Source of the DNA: Bradyrhizobium sp. 21
GTDB lineage: Bacteria > Pseudomonadota > Alphaproteobacteria > Rhizobiales > Xanthobacteraceae
DNA: 32,455 nt
Reading direction: 5' to 3'
NCBI RefSeq assembly: GCF_023073335.1
Contig: NZ_JADPJG010000012.1
Span: forward strand, 361,895-394,349
The position numbers and the translations under genes are program-made. Below the pieces are notes generated by a model that saw nothing but the letters and a program-made list of their open reading frames with translations, was not told the DNA's origin and did no database searches. Of the stretch, positions 16,567 to 24,189 are shown piece after piece. Position 1 is the first letter of the stretch; every line of letters begins with the position of its first letter.

Positions 16567-17210
16567 CGATCAACCATCATCCGCCGGAAGATCTTCTCGC
16601 CGACTTTGCGGCCGGCAGGTTGGAAGAGGCCCATCAATTGGTGGTGGGGGTGCATGTGGCAGGGTGCGCGCGGTGCGCCCGGTTCGTGCAGGCCATCGAG
16701 CAACTTGCAGGGCTGGCGCTCGAAGCTGTCGAGCCGGTGCCGGTCGCCTCGAATGCGTTCGAGCAGGTGATGTCCCGGATTCACGACACTCCCGAAGAAC
16801 GAACGGCGCCGGACACCGGTCGCGATCATGGCCGGGAGGAGGACATTCCATCGGCGCTCCGGAACTACCGCATCGGCAAACGCAGACGTGTTGCGCCGGG
16901 TGTGAGCATGCGACCAATCGAGCTTGCCGGAGCGGAAAATGCCCGGGCGTTTCTGCTTCGATCCGCGCCGGGCACGCGCATGCTCGAACACACTCACACC
17001 GGAACCGAATTGACGCTTGTGCTCGAGGGCAGCTTCAGCCACGAGGGCGGTCGGTTTGGCCCCGGTGATTTCGACTACGGCGATGACGAGATCGACCATC
17101 GCCCTATCGTCGGCCAAGAAGGCCCTTGCGTCTGCCTGGTCGCGATGACCGGCGACCTGCGCATGAACGGGCTGCTCGGCCGGTTGATAGGGCCATTCGT
17201 GCGGCTTTGA
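16563..17210 (+). CDS. chrR: ChrR-type zinc anti-sigma factor
   Basis: 215 residues. The N-terminal zinc anti-sigma domain has H6, H31, C35 and C38, the same positions as the zinc ligands known for Rhodobacter sphaeroides ChrR. The C-terminal cupin domain (about residues 110-205) carries H143, H145, E149 and H179, which correspond to the second zinc site of that protein (shifted by two). In the known system this protein binds and blocks the sigma factor and lets go of it after singlet oxygen exposure. Overlap with the sigma gene by four bases supports a pair. The signal in this organism is an inference. Confidence 0.92.
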   Translation: MTINHHPPEDLLADFAAGRLEEAHQLVVGVHVAGCARCARFVQAIEQLAGLALEAVEPVPVASNAFEQVMSRIHDTPEERTAPDTGRDHGREEDIPSALRNYRIGKRRRVAPGVSMRPIELAGAENARAFLLRSAPGTRMLEHTHTGTELTLVLEGSFSHEGGRFGPGDFDYGDDEIDHRPIVGQEGPCVCLVAMTGDLRMNGLLGRLIGPFVRL

Positions 17211-17233
17211 TCCACTTGCGTCCTTCTGCCGGG

Positions 17234-17259
17234 TGATCCGAACGCGAACCCGGAGCGTT
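17234..17259 (+). promoter_or_regulatory. ECF-type promoter TGATCC-N16-CGTT (copy 2, second sigma gene)
   Basis: TGATCC at 17234-17239 and CGTT at 17256-17259, with 16 bases between, 27 bases before the ATG at 17287. A second TGATCC at about 17209 has no CGTT partner. A GTG-type start at 17233 would overlap the -35 box, which supports the later start for this gene. Confidence 0.75.
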
Positions 17260-17286
17260 TCGAAGGAGACGCGAGGGAGACAGGAC

Positions 17287-17871
17287 ATGGCCGGCTTAAG
17301 CCTGACGACGCAGGCACAGAGCGAAACAATCCCGGGACTGCTGGCACGCATTTCAGCGGGCGACACACGGGCCTTCGCAGAGCTGCATATGCTGACGCGA
17401 TACAAGCTGCGCAGGATTGCGCTCGCAGTCGGAGCCCCGCCGCACGACGTCGAAGACATTCTCCAGGAAGCCTATTTGAAGATCTGGCGCAACGCCGGTC
17501 GGTTCGACGCTGGTCGCGCCCCCGGGATGGCCTGGATGTCCACCATCGTTCGCAATACCGCAATTGATCATCTGCGGGCCAGAAGACTACCGACTTCCGA
17601 GCTGGAGGAGGCGCTTTTGGTTTCGGCCGCCGCTGATCCGTCACCGATCGACGATTTTGATTACGCCCGGGCCGAACCGATCGCGCGTGGCGTGCTGGCT
17701 GGTCTGCCGGAAGACCGCCGCAGACTGGTGGCGCTGGCCTACCTCGAGGGCGAAAGCCGCGCGAGCCTGTCGCAGCGCTATGGAGTGCCGGTCGGCACCA
17801 TCAAGACCTGGCTGCACCGGACCCTCCTGGCGGTGCGCAAGGACTGCCTTGCGGCCTCGACCGCCGCTTGA
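17287..17871 (+). CDS. ECF RNA polymerase sigma factor, second copy
   Basis: 194 residues with no anti-sigma gene of a recognised type beside it. Region 2: AFAELHMLTRYKLRRIAL, then ILQEAYLKIWRNAGRFD and WMSTIVRNTAIDHLRARR. Region 4: LAGLPEDRRRLVALAYLEGESRASLSQRYG and VGTIKTWLHRTLL. It differs clearly from the first sigma factor. The ribosome site GAGGGAGACAGGAC lies before the ATG. As its promoter carries the first sigma factor's boxes, it probably works in a cascade downstream. Its targets are unknown. Confidence 0.9.
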   Translation: MAGLSLTTQAQSETIPGLLARISAGDTRAFAELHMLTRYKLRRIALAVGAPPHDVEDILQEAYLKIWRNAGRFDAGRAPGMAWMSTIVRNTAIDHLRARRLPTSELEEALLVSAAADPSPIDDFDYARAEPIARGVLAGLPEDRRRLVALAYLEGESRASLSQRYGVPVGTIKTWLHRTLLAVRKDCLAASTAA

Positions 17872-17890
17872 ATCAGGCGAGGCCGCGCGC

Positions 17891-18193
17891 GTGACCGCAG
17901 AGATCATCGAATTCCCCGATCGGGAGCGCCAGGATCCGCTTGTGTCCTCCGTTGCGAGACTCGAACAGATCGTGAGAGAGGTCGAGGGTCTGGCAGTCGA
18001 GCAGCCCGCCGAAGGTCTCGCGCATTTACTCACCGTCATGGAACGTCTGGGGGATCGATTGCTCGACGTCGCGCATCATGTTCTTGACGAGGATGGAAAG
18101 CTGAGAGCCGAGAGCGCGTTCACGTCATTGTCTGACAAGATCGCGGAAACCAGAGATGCGTTCGTCGCGTTCGGTGGGCCGAAGCATCCTTGA
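17891..18193 (+). CDS. Small helical protein following the second sigma factor
   Basis: 100 residues from a GTG start at 17891, 19 bases after the sigma gene stop, with a GGCGAGG site before it. Amphipathic helices (LVSSVARLEQIVREVEGLAV, then LLTVMERLGDRLLDVAHHVLDED and SLSDKIAETRDAFVAF) suggest a coiled-coil bundle. No signal, no zinc motif and no membrane segment, so it is not an ordinary anti-sigma factor. Its position suggests it may regulate the second sigma factor; that is inference only. Confidence 0.65.
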   Translation: MTAEIIEFPDRERQDPLVSSVARLEQIVREVEGLAVEQPAEGLAHLLTVMERLGDRLLDVAHHVLDEDGKLRAESAFTSLSDKIAETRDAFVAFGGPKHP

Positions 18194-18243
18194 ATCCGGC
18201 GACACGTACTCCGTTCGACGCCGACGAAATCCATTCAGCGACG

Positions 18244-18741
18244 CTAATTGAGGAGAAGCAGCGACATGTTGAGCAAGGTCGCGAAACCGACCCACCCGGC
18301 ATAGGGAATGAAGAGCGTCGCTGCCAGCCGATCCGTGCTCCATCGATGCCAGCTGAATGCGACGATCACGGCAAACAGGGCAACAATGACGCCGAGAGCC
18401 ACGTCCATGCGGTGAAGCGAAAAGAAAATCGGAGACCATGCAAAATTCAGGATCATCTGCAGGCCCCATAATCTCATCGACGTCCCGCGCGGATCGGCCT
18501 CGAAGGTGCGGAAGCCCGCCACGGCGATCAAAATGAACAGAACCGTCCAAACCGGTGCGAAGATGGCATCCGGCGGGTTGAAGGATGGCTTGTTCAGCGC
18601 GGCATACCACGCACCCGGACGGTTGAGCATACCGATCAAAATACCCGCGGCAGGAACGAGACAGAGAAAAGCGGCGCATCGGAACCATTTGCCGCGGCCA
18701 TCGGCATCGTGCCCCGACATTCCGCTGTGCGTTTCAGGCAT
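18244..18741 (-). CDS. tspO: TspO/MBR family membrane protein
   Basis: 165 residues with five predicted transmembrane helices. Family signatures are NKPSFNPPDAIFAPVWTVLFI, LNFAWSPIFF and the closing PYAGWVGFATLLN. TspO proteins bind porphyrins or cholesterol-like molecules in the membrane and, in Rhodobacter, take part in oxygen/light responses. The ATG at 18741 lies two bases after the stop of the DUF2177 gene, so translation is probably coupled. Membership in the ECF regulon is inferred from the promoter before the operon. Confidence 0.9.
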   Translation of the reverse strand: MPETHSGMSGHDADGRGKWFRCAAFLCLVPAAGILIGMLNRPGAWYAALNKPSFNPPDAIFAPVWTVLFILIAVAGFRTFEADPRGTSMRLWGLQMILNFAWSPIFFSLHRMDVALGVIVALFAVIVAFSWHRWSTDRLAATLFIPYAGWVGFATLLNMSLLLLN

Positions 18742-18743
18742 GA

Positions 18744-19145
18744 TCAATGCGCCATCTTTTGAGCGACAAGGAATCCGATCCAGGCGCTGACACCGGCGAG
18801 GAATGATCCCCAGCAGACGTCCGCGATGGTCAACCCTGTCGACCAATTCCGCAGCGTCGCCTGGTTGGTCAAATCGTAAGTCGCGTAGGTGAAACAGCCC
18901 AGCAATACGCCGGACGTGAAGGCGCGCAGCGCGCTCCCGTCCTGTTGGGCCGGCATCACCGCGAACCAGATCAAGCCGACGGGATACGCTAGATAAAACA
19001 CCGCTGCGGCGGCCAGATCAGGCTTGGACCGCAGCATGTCGCCCAGCACCGGCCGGTAAAGCCTTTCGACCATGGTCGTGAGCCAGATCATGTCGAGCGC
19101 AACGAAGGTCACGGCCACCGACAGATATGTGAACAACAAGCTCAT
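18744..19145 (-). CDS. DUF2177 membrane protein
   Basis: 133 residues with four hydrophobic segments. The DUF2177 features are visible: LDMIWLTTM early, LGCFTYATYDLTNQATLRNW in the middle, and a closing WGSFLAGVSAWIGFLVA. The function of the family is unknown. A GGGAGG site precedes the ATG at 19145, and an ECF-type promoter lies 58 bases further up. First gene of a two-gene operon with tspO. Confidence 0.88.
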   Translation of the reverse strand: MSLLFTYLSVAVTFVALDMIWLTTMVERLYRPVLGDMLRSKPDLAAAAVFYLAYPVGLIWFAVMPAQQDGSALRAFTSGVLLGCFTYATYDLTNQATLRNWSTGLTIADVCWGSFLAGVSAWIGFLVAQKMAH

Positions 19146-19202
19146 GTCCGGTCTCCCTCCCGGTTATTTCGCAGCCGGTTTGACAAAGGTAATGACTGCT
19201 TA

Positions 19203-19228
19203 AACGACGGAGAATAGTCGCCGGATCA
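19203..19228 (-). promoter_or_regulatory. ECF-type promoter TGATCC-N16-CGTT (copy 3, DUF2177-tspO)
   Basis: On the minus strand TGATCC is at 19228-19223 and CGTT at 19206-19203, with 16 bases between. The -10 box is 57 bases before the DUF2177 ATG at 19145. It sits between that operon and the DUF1295 gene stop at 19253. Confidence 0.72.
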
Positions 19229-19252
19229 CGCGGTGCGCTTCTTCCGCGTAGA

Positions 19253-20086
19253 TCATTCCGAGGTCCGCTTTGGCCGTCGTGGAAAGAAAGCGCTGGTTCG
19301 TGCCTGATAATCCCGATAGCGACGGCCCCGCGATCGAAGCATCTGGGCCTCGAGCGGGGGTATTCCGGTCAGGTACACGAGGATCCAGTACATGATCGCC
19401 GGCGCGATCAGGCTTGCCCAGCCCCATGCGTAATCCGGCGACAGCGCGATGATCGGGTAGGCCAGCCATCCGAGCCATTCGAAGAAATAATTCGGATGAC
19501 GCGACCAGCGCCAAAGCCCGATATCGCAAACGAGGCCGGCGTTCGACGGGTGGCGCTTGAAGCGCCGCAATTGCTCGTCCGCGATGGCCTCGCCTGCGAT
19601 GGCCGCCAGCACGATGAGTGCTCCGGCATAGTCTTGCACGCCGAGTGCGGCCCGAGGAACGTGCGCGGCCAGGAAGACGGCGTATGGCAGCGGCACCGAA
19701 GCGAACGCCTGCGATTGCAGGAAGGCGAACATTCGGCGAGGCGCCTCAGGACCCCATTCCTGCGCATAGGCCGCATATCGCGGATCGTCGATTCCCGACG
19801 CGGCGCGGCGCGCGATATGCGTGCCGAGCCTCGCCGACCAAACCAGCACGAGCCCGCCGACGAGCACCTGGCGCGCCGGCAGCGCCTCGGCGAGCGGCCA
19901 CATCGCGGCAACCGCTCCAACGAGGCCGACGGAGTAAGTCCAGATCATGTCGACCCAGCTGGAATTGCCCGTCCGCTGCTGGACCATCCAGGCCTGTCCC
20001 ATCAATAGTGAAAGGGCCAAAGCGACGCCAGCCACCGCCTGTATTTGCAGAAAACCCATCCTCACCACCAAGCGAATTCTGCTCAT
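19253..20086 (-). CDS. DUF1295 family integral membrane protein
   Basis: 277 residues from the ATG at 20086, with several transmembrane helices. The C-terminal part has the steroid 5-alpha-reductase-like signature: LWRWSRHPNYFFEWLGWLAYP, then TGIPPLEAQMLRSRGRRYRDYQ. Such proteins reduce or modify lipid or sterol double bonds; the substrate here is unknown. A start at 20059 (nine codons later) is possible. It faces the FAD oxidoreductase/CFA operon, another lipid-modification set. I saw no exact promoter copy of the ECF type for it. Confidence 0.85.
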   Translation of the reverse strand: MSRIRLVVRMGFLQIQAVAGVALALSLLMGQAWMVQQRTGNSSWVDMIWTYSVGLVGAVAAMWPLAEALPARQVLVGGLVLVWSARLGTHIARRAASGIDDPRYAAYAQEWGPEAPRRMFAFLQSQAFASVPLPYAVFLAAHVPRAALGVQDYAGALIVLAAIAGEAIADEQLRRFKRHPSNAGLVCDIGLWRWSRHPNYFFEWLGWLAYPIIALSPDYAWGWASLIAPAIMYWILVYLTGIPPLEAQMLRSRGRRYRDYQARTSAFFPRRPKRTSE

Positions 20087-20140
20087 TACGTCCGCCCTGG
20101 GCCCGGGTTTCATATCCCGGCAGGGCCGCTGGAAGCAGGG

Positions 20141-20166
20141 TGATCCACGCCGTCCCTTCGAACGTT
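20141..20166 (+). promoter_or_regulatory. ECF-type promoter TGATCC-N16-CGTT (copy 4, lipid operon)
   Basis: TGATCC at 20141-20146 and CGTT at 20163-20166, with 16 bases between. The start codon of the operon is 120 bases downstream, a longer leader than for the other copies. The leader contains a GGCCGG...CCGGCC hairpin at about 20229-20252. Confidence 0.72.
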
Positions 20167-20286
20167 TCCTGAAGCCGTACCTGATCGGTCAGAAATCCGC
20201 GCTGACAGGGCGGGCTTGCGGGCGACATTGGCCGGAAACCGGATTCTCCGGCCTGGTTGGCGGTATGGCGGTGGGGGCGACAAAGC

Positions 20287-21600
20287 ATGCGTTTGGCGGT
20301 GATCGGGACGGGAATTGCCGGCAATGCCGCAGCATGGCTCCTGGCTAATTCCCATGCTGTAACGGTGTACGAGCGCGAGTTGCGACCGGGCGGACACAGT
20401 CATACCGTACGTGTCGACTACGACGGCGAAGAGATCGACGTTGACATCGGTTTCATCGTATTCAACGAGCCAAACTATCCGGAATTGACCTCGCTGTTCG
20501 CGCATCTGGACGTGAAGACCGAGGAGACATGCATGAGCTTTGCGATGTCAGCCGACCATGGTCGGTTCGAATGGCGGGGCGGCGGCGAGACCTTCCTGCA
20601 GGTCGCCTCCGGCCTGTTCGCTCAGCCGCGCAACCTCTTCTCCCCGTCATATTTTCGCATGCTGGCCGAAGTCCTCCGATTCAACAAGGAAAGCGTCTCC
20701 GACCTGCGGGCGGGCCGGCTGCAGAACCTCACTCTCGGGGAATATCTGCGCAAGGGAGCATTCAGCGGGCGCTTGTTCAGCGATTATCTGGGACCGATGG
20801 GGGCTGCCATCTGGTCGTCGCCCTCGGCTGACATCCTCTCCTTTCCCGCGGAGAACTTTACCGCCTTCTTCGACAATCACCGGCTGTTGCATCTGGATCG
20901 CCCGCGCTGGCGGACCGTCCAGGGCGGCAGCCGGCGTTATGTCGAAAAGCTCACAGCCGGGTTCAAGGGCCGCATCCGGTTAGGCTGCGCCGTGACGTCG
21001 ATCGATCGAACCGAGCACGGCGTGACGATCCGCGACAGTCACGGCAACCAGGAAGCCTACGACGCCGTCGTGATGGCTTGTCACAGCGACCAGACCCTGG
21101 CGATGCTGTCGGATCCCGATCCGCGCGAGAGATCCATTCTCGGCGCGGTTCGCTACGCCCCAAATACGGCCTATCTGCACCGCGACCCCAAATTGATGCC
21201 CAGGCGTCGCAAGGCATGGGCGTCCTGGAATTTCTTGCGCTGGCGGCGTGAAACGCCTGCCCAGAACGACGTCGCCGTGACCTATTGGATGAACCGGCTG
21301 CAGGGTATCGATGACCGCAAGCCGTTATTCGTCAGCCTCAATCCTCCCTGCGAGCCGGCGCCTCATCTCACTTTCGGGAAGTTTACATTCGAGCATCCAC
21401 AATTTGATGCTGGCGCGTTCGCCGCGCAGCGTCGGCTTCCCGAAATCCAGGGGCGCAGACGCACCTGGTTCTGCGGCGCCTGGACCGGCTATGGTTTCCA
21501 TGAGGATGGCCTGCGTTCCGGTATCGCCGTCGCCGAGGCGCTTGGCAGTGAGTTGCCGTGGCGACCGTCCGGGCCGTTGATGGCGCAGGCGGCCGAGTAG
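20287..21600 (+). CDS. FAD-dependent oxidoreductase (COG2907 type) of a CFA operon
   Basis: 437 residues. The N-terminal FAD fold reads MRLAVIGTGIAGNAAAWLL and then ELRPGGHSHTVRVDYDGEEIDVDIGF, as in COG2907 amine-oxidase-like flavoproteins. Later VDIGFIVFNEPNYPELTSLF and near the end TWFCGAWTGYGFHEDGLRSG complete the FAD site. Genes of this type commonly sit with DUF1365 and CFA synthase. Their partners suggest oxidation or desaturation of an acyl chain, possibly on the route to unusual fatty acids; this is inference. Next gene follows after 3 bases. Confidence 0.9.
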   Translation: MRLAVIGTGIAGNAAAWLLANSHAVTVYERELRPGGHSHTVRVDYDGEEIDVDIGFIVFNEPNYPELTSLFAHLDVKTEETCMSFAMSADHGRFEWRGGGETFLQVASGLFAQPRNLFSPSYFRMLAEVLRFNKESVSDLRAGRLQNLTLGEYLRKGAFSGRLFSDYLGPMGAAIWSSPSADILSFPAENFTAFFDNHRLLHLDRPRWRTVQGGSRRYVEKLTAGFKGRIRLGCAVTSIDRTEHGVTIRDSHGNQEAYDAVVMACHSDQTLAMLSDPDPRERSILGAVRYAPNTAYLHRDPKLMPRRRKAWASWNFLRWRRETPAQNDVAVTYWMNRLQGIDDRKPLFVSLNPPCEPAPHLTFGKFTFEHPQFDAGAFAAQRRLPEIQGRRRTWFCGAWTGYGFHEDGLRSGIAVAEALGSELPWRPSGPLMAQAAE

Positions 21601-21603
21601 AAG

Positions 21604-22392
21604 ATGTCGCAATCGACCGCACCGGAACGAACGGGGATGGCATCAGCAGTCGCGCTCTACCAGGGCCGGGTCATGCACGCGCGAATGCGGCCTGTGCACC
21701 ACAGGTTCACTTACCGCGTCATGAGCCTGCTCATCGACCTCGACCGGCTTGATGAAGCGGGCCGCCAGTCGCGCCTGTTTGGCGTCAATCGCGCGGCAGC
21801 CTTCAGCTTTCACGAATCCGATCATGGGGAGCGCAACGGCGCGGGCCTGAGCGAATATGTGCGATGCTTGGCGGAAAAACGCGATATCGACCTGGCGGGA
21901 GGGCGTATTCTCCTCATGTGTTATCCGCGGGTCTTCGGCTACGTGTTCAACCCGCTTTCGATCTACTTCTGCTACGCCAGATGCGGCAATCTTGCACTGC
22001 TGGTCTACGAGGTGCGCAACACGTTTGGCGAACTGCATTCCTACATCCTCCCGGTAGAGGACGTTCCCGCCGACTGTGTCATCCGGCAAAGCCAGGCGAA
22101 GGAGTTTTACGTTTCGCCATTCATGGACATGCACACACATTATCACTTCAGCATCTCCCCACCCGCCCGGCAAGTGAATGTCAGAATCGCGCAGAGCGAT
22201 GAGCGAGGTGCGGTGTTTGAGGCGGCCTTCTCGGGCCAGCGTCGCTCCCTGACCAGCCGCGTCCTGCTGGCGTCGCTCGCGACCATGCCCTTTCTCACCG
22301 TCAAGGTCATCGCGGCCATCCATTGGGAAGCGATCCGGCTTTGGCTGAAAGGTGTTCCCTACGTTCCCCGTCCGAACCAACGCCAGATGTGA
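21604..22392 (+). CDS. DUF1365 family protein
   Basis: 262 residues. The family motifs are LYQGRVMHARMRPVHHRFTYRVMSLLIDLDRL at the start and ILLMCYPRVFGYVFNPLSIYFCY in the middle, followed by EFYVSPFMDM. No transmembrane segments apart from a hydrophobic stretch near the C-terminus (LATMPFLTVKVIAAIHW). The biochemical role is unknown; it is nearly always found between a flavoprotein and a CFA synthase, so it likely acts on membrane lipid. It is translated immediately after the FAD gene. Confidence 0.9.
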   Translation: MSQSTAPERTGMASAVALYQGRVMHARMRPVHHRFTYRVMSLLIDLDRLDEAGRQSRLFGVNRAAAFSFHESDHGERNGAGLSEYVRCLAEKRDIDLAGGRILLMCYPRVFGYVFNPLSIYFCYARCGNLALLVYEVRNTFGELHSYILPVEDVPADCVIRQSQAKEFYVSPFMDMHTHYHFSISPPARQVNVRIAQSDERGAVFEAAFSGQRRSLTSRVLLASLATMPFLTVKVIAAIHWEAIRLWLKGVPYVPRPNQRQM

Positions 22393-22396
22393 AGCC

Positions 22397-23614
22397 ATGG
22401 ATCTCGCAGCCACTCGCCAGACTGCTCGCTTCGATGACGTCCCCTTCTTCGCTCGGCTAGCTCTGCGGCTTGCTTCGCAGATGAAGCGTGGCACGGTGGA
22501 CGTCCGCCTTCCTGACGGCAGGACGGTCGTGTTGCGGGGAACGCATCCGGGTCCGTCGGCGACCATCGAACTCAACAGTTACGGGTTCGCACGAAGTCTG
22601 GTGCTGGGCGGCGACATCGGCATGGCCGAAGCTTACGTGCGGGGGGATTGGACCACACCGGATCTATCCCAGCTTCTGTATGTGCTCTGTCTCAACGAAG
22701 ACCTGGTCGATAACGCCTTTGCAGGCAATGCGCTCGTCCGGCTTTGCCGGCGGGCGCTTCATCGATTGCGCCGAAACACGCGACAGGGATCGCGGCTGAA
22801 CATCCACGCGCATTACGATCTCGGGAACGAGTTCTTTGCTGCCTGGCTCGATCCCAGCATGACCTATTCGTCGGCCTTGTTCTCGCCCGGGACGACCGAC
22901 CTGCTCGCCGCCCAACAGCACAAATACCAACAGCTCGCGAAGGCGATCGAGTTGCGGCCCGGCCATACATTGCTCGAGATCGGATGCGGCTGGGGCGGTT
23001 TTGCTGAATATGCCGCCAAGAGTTGCGGCGCGAAAGTATTGGCGCTCACCATCAGCAAGGAGCAGCACGCATTCGCCAGCCGGCGAATCCAGGAAGCCGG
23101 GCTCACCGAAAATGTCGAGGTTCGGTTACAGGATTACCGCGATCAAGACGGGCAGTTCGACCGCATCGCCTCGATCGAGATGATCGAGGCCGTCGGCGAG
23201 CCGTTCTGGCCCACATATTTCGGTCAGTTGCATCGACGGCTCAAACCCGGCGGTCTTGCGGGTATCCAGGCCATCACCGTGCGGGACGAACTCTTCGAAA
23301 GCTATAGGCGGCGCGTAGACTTCATCCAGAGATACATTTTTCCGGGCGGAATGCTGCCGTCCCCGAATGTCCTGCGCTTGCTCGGCGACCGCCTGGAGAT
23401 ACCTCTGATACGCGAGCAGGTCTTTGGACAAGATTACGCAAGGACACTTGCGGTCTGGCGAGCGAACTTCGGCCAGGCATGGGTAGACCTGACCTCGCTC
23501 GGGTTCGACGAGCCCTTCCGGCGGCTTTGGGAATATTATCTGTGCTACTGCGAGGCAGGCTTCAGGGCCGGAAAGATCGACGTCCGGCAGCTTGTATTTG
23601 CGCGCCGAAGCTGA
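22397..23614 (+). CDS. Cyclopropane-fatty-acid-phospholipid synthase family methyltransferase
   Basis: 405 residues. The SAM-binding motif is LLEIGCGWGGFAEYAAKS, followed by LALTISKEQHAFASRRI and SIEMIEAVGEPFWPTYF, which matches the CFA synthase family. An N-terminal domain (first about 120 residues) resembles the lipid-binding part and includes YVRGDWTTPDLSQLL. The enzyme adds a methylene or methyl group from SAM to an unsaturated acyl chain of a phospholipid. Starts four bases after DUF1365 and ends the operon; beyond is the decayed island. It could be a CFA synthase or a methylase for furan-type fatty acids. Confidence 0.92.
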   Translation: MDLAATRQTARFDDVPFFARLALRLASQMKRGTVDVRLPDGRTVVLRGTHPGPSATIELNSYGFARSLVLGGDIGMAEAYVRGDWTTPDLSQLLYVLCLNEDLVDNAFAGNALVRLCRRALHRLRRNTRQGSRLNIHAHYDLGNEFFAAWLDPSMTYSSALFSPGTTDLLAAQQHKYQQLAKAIELRPGHTLLEIGCGWGGFAEYAAKSCGAKVLALTISKEQHAFASRRIQEAGLTENVEVRLQDYRDQDGQFDRIASIEMIEAVGEPFWPTYFGQLHRRLKPGGLAGIQAITVRDELFESYRRRVDFIQRYIFPGGMLPSPNVLRLLGDRLEIPLIREQVFGQDYARTLAVWRANFGQAWVDLTSLGFDEPFRRLWEYYLCYCEAGFRAGKIDVRQLVFARRS

Positions 23615-23894
23615 CGCGATCGCCGTCAGACGCCTTGCTTCACCGAGCGCCAGCCAATTGCAGATGTCCGCTTCGGGAAAATGGTGCCCAGGGGCGGACT
23701 GGACATGACGAGATCAAAGCTCAGCAAAATCAGCGACTTATCGCTTGAGCTGACGGGCCCTTTGTACCACTCAATTGTGCACATGTCGACAAGTTCTGCG
23801 CGTTTCATACCGCTATGCGGGCTAAAAGCGGCCAAAGCTGAACTCGCGATGACTAAGCCACTCTGCCGTAGTTTTGGATACGAACCATATTTGA
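23615..23894. other. Gene-free stretch, origin unclear
   Basis: About 280 bases between the CFA synthase and the WD40 fragment. Open frames exist on both strands but have no start site or recognisable product. The sequence near 23660-23700 resembles short dispersed intergenic repeats of rhizobia by eye only. I see no terminator. Confidence 0.4.
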
Positions 23895-24185
23895 ACACAC
23901 CATCAGGCTCCGGGATGCGGCGACGGGCGAGAATTTCGGACGCTTCGAGGGCATACAGAAGAGGTGAACGCCGCCGCCTATTCGCCAGACGGCCAGACGA
24001 TCGTGTCAGGAGGTAAGGACGACACCGTAAAAATTTGGGATGCCGCGACGGGACAGGAATTGCGAACACTCCGGGGGCACTCAGATGCAGTGTTGTCCGT
24101 TGCCTTCTCGCCGAACGGACGGATAGTCGCCTCGGGCAGCCGCGACGGCGCGGTCTCGATTCATAAAAGTGACCCAGCGGGCTGA
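23895..24185 (+). pseudogene. WD40-repeat gene fragment, frameshifted
   Basis: Two and a half WD40 blades are legible: TIRLRDAATGENFGRFEGI in one frame, then, after a shift at about 23960, NAAAYSPDGQTIVSGGKDDTVKIWDAATGQELRTLRGHSDAVLSVAFSPNG (shown here in parts) ending in SRDGAVSIHKSDPAG. The fragment lacks a start and has a stop at 24183-24185. It is not part of the WD40-caspase gene at 26401-29955, which is on the other strand. It probably came from a multi-blade WD40 protein. Confidence 0.7.
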
Positions 24186-24189
24186 GTAC

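Noticed and set aside
17209..17214. A further TGATCC before the second sigma gene
   Set aside because: No CGTT at 16 bases; the site at 17234 has it.
15450..17459. A continuous 669-codon reading frame on the minus strand across the sigma and anti-sigma genes
   Set aside because: It is antisense to two clearly real genes with full motifs. Only its last 82 codons have a start site and gene-like composition.
20163..20195. Possible minus-strand copy of the ECF promoter before DUF1295
   Set aside because: AACG is present, but the opposite box reads CGATCA at a spacing of 17 rather than TGATCC at 16; too weak to call.
21643..22575. A 310-codon minus-strand frame
   Set aside because: Antisense to the DUF1365 and CFA genes, which have motifs.
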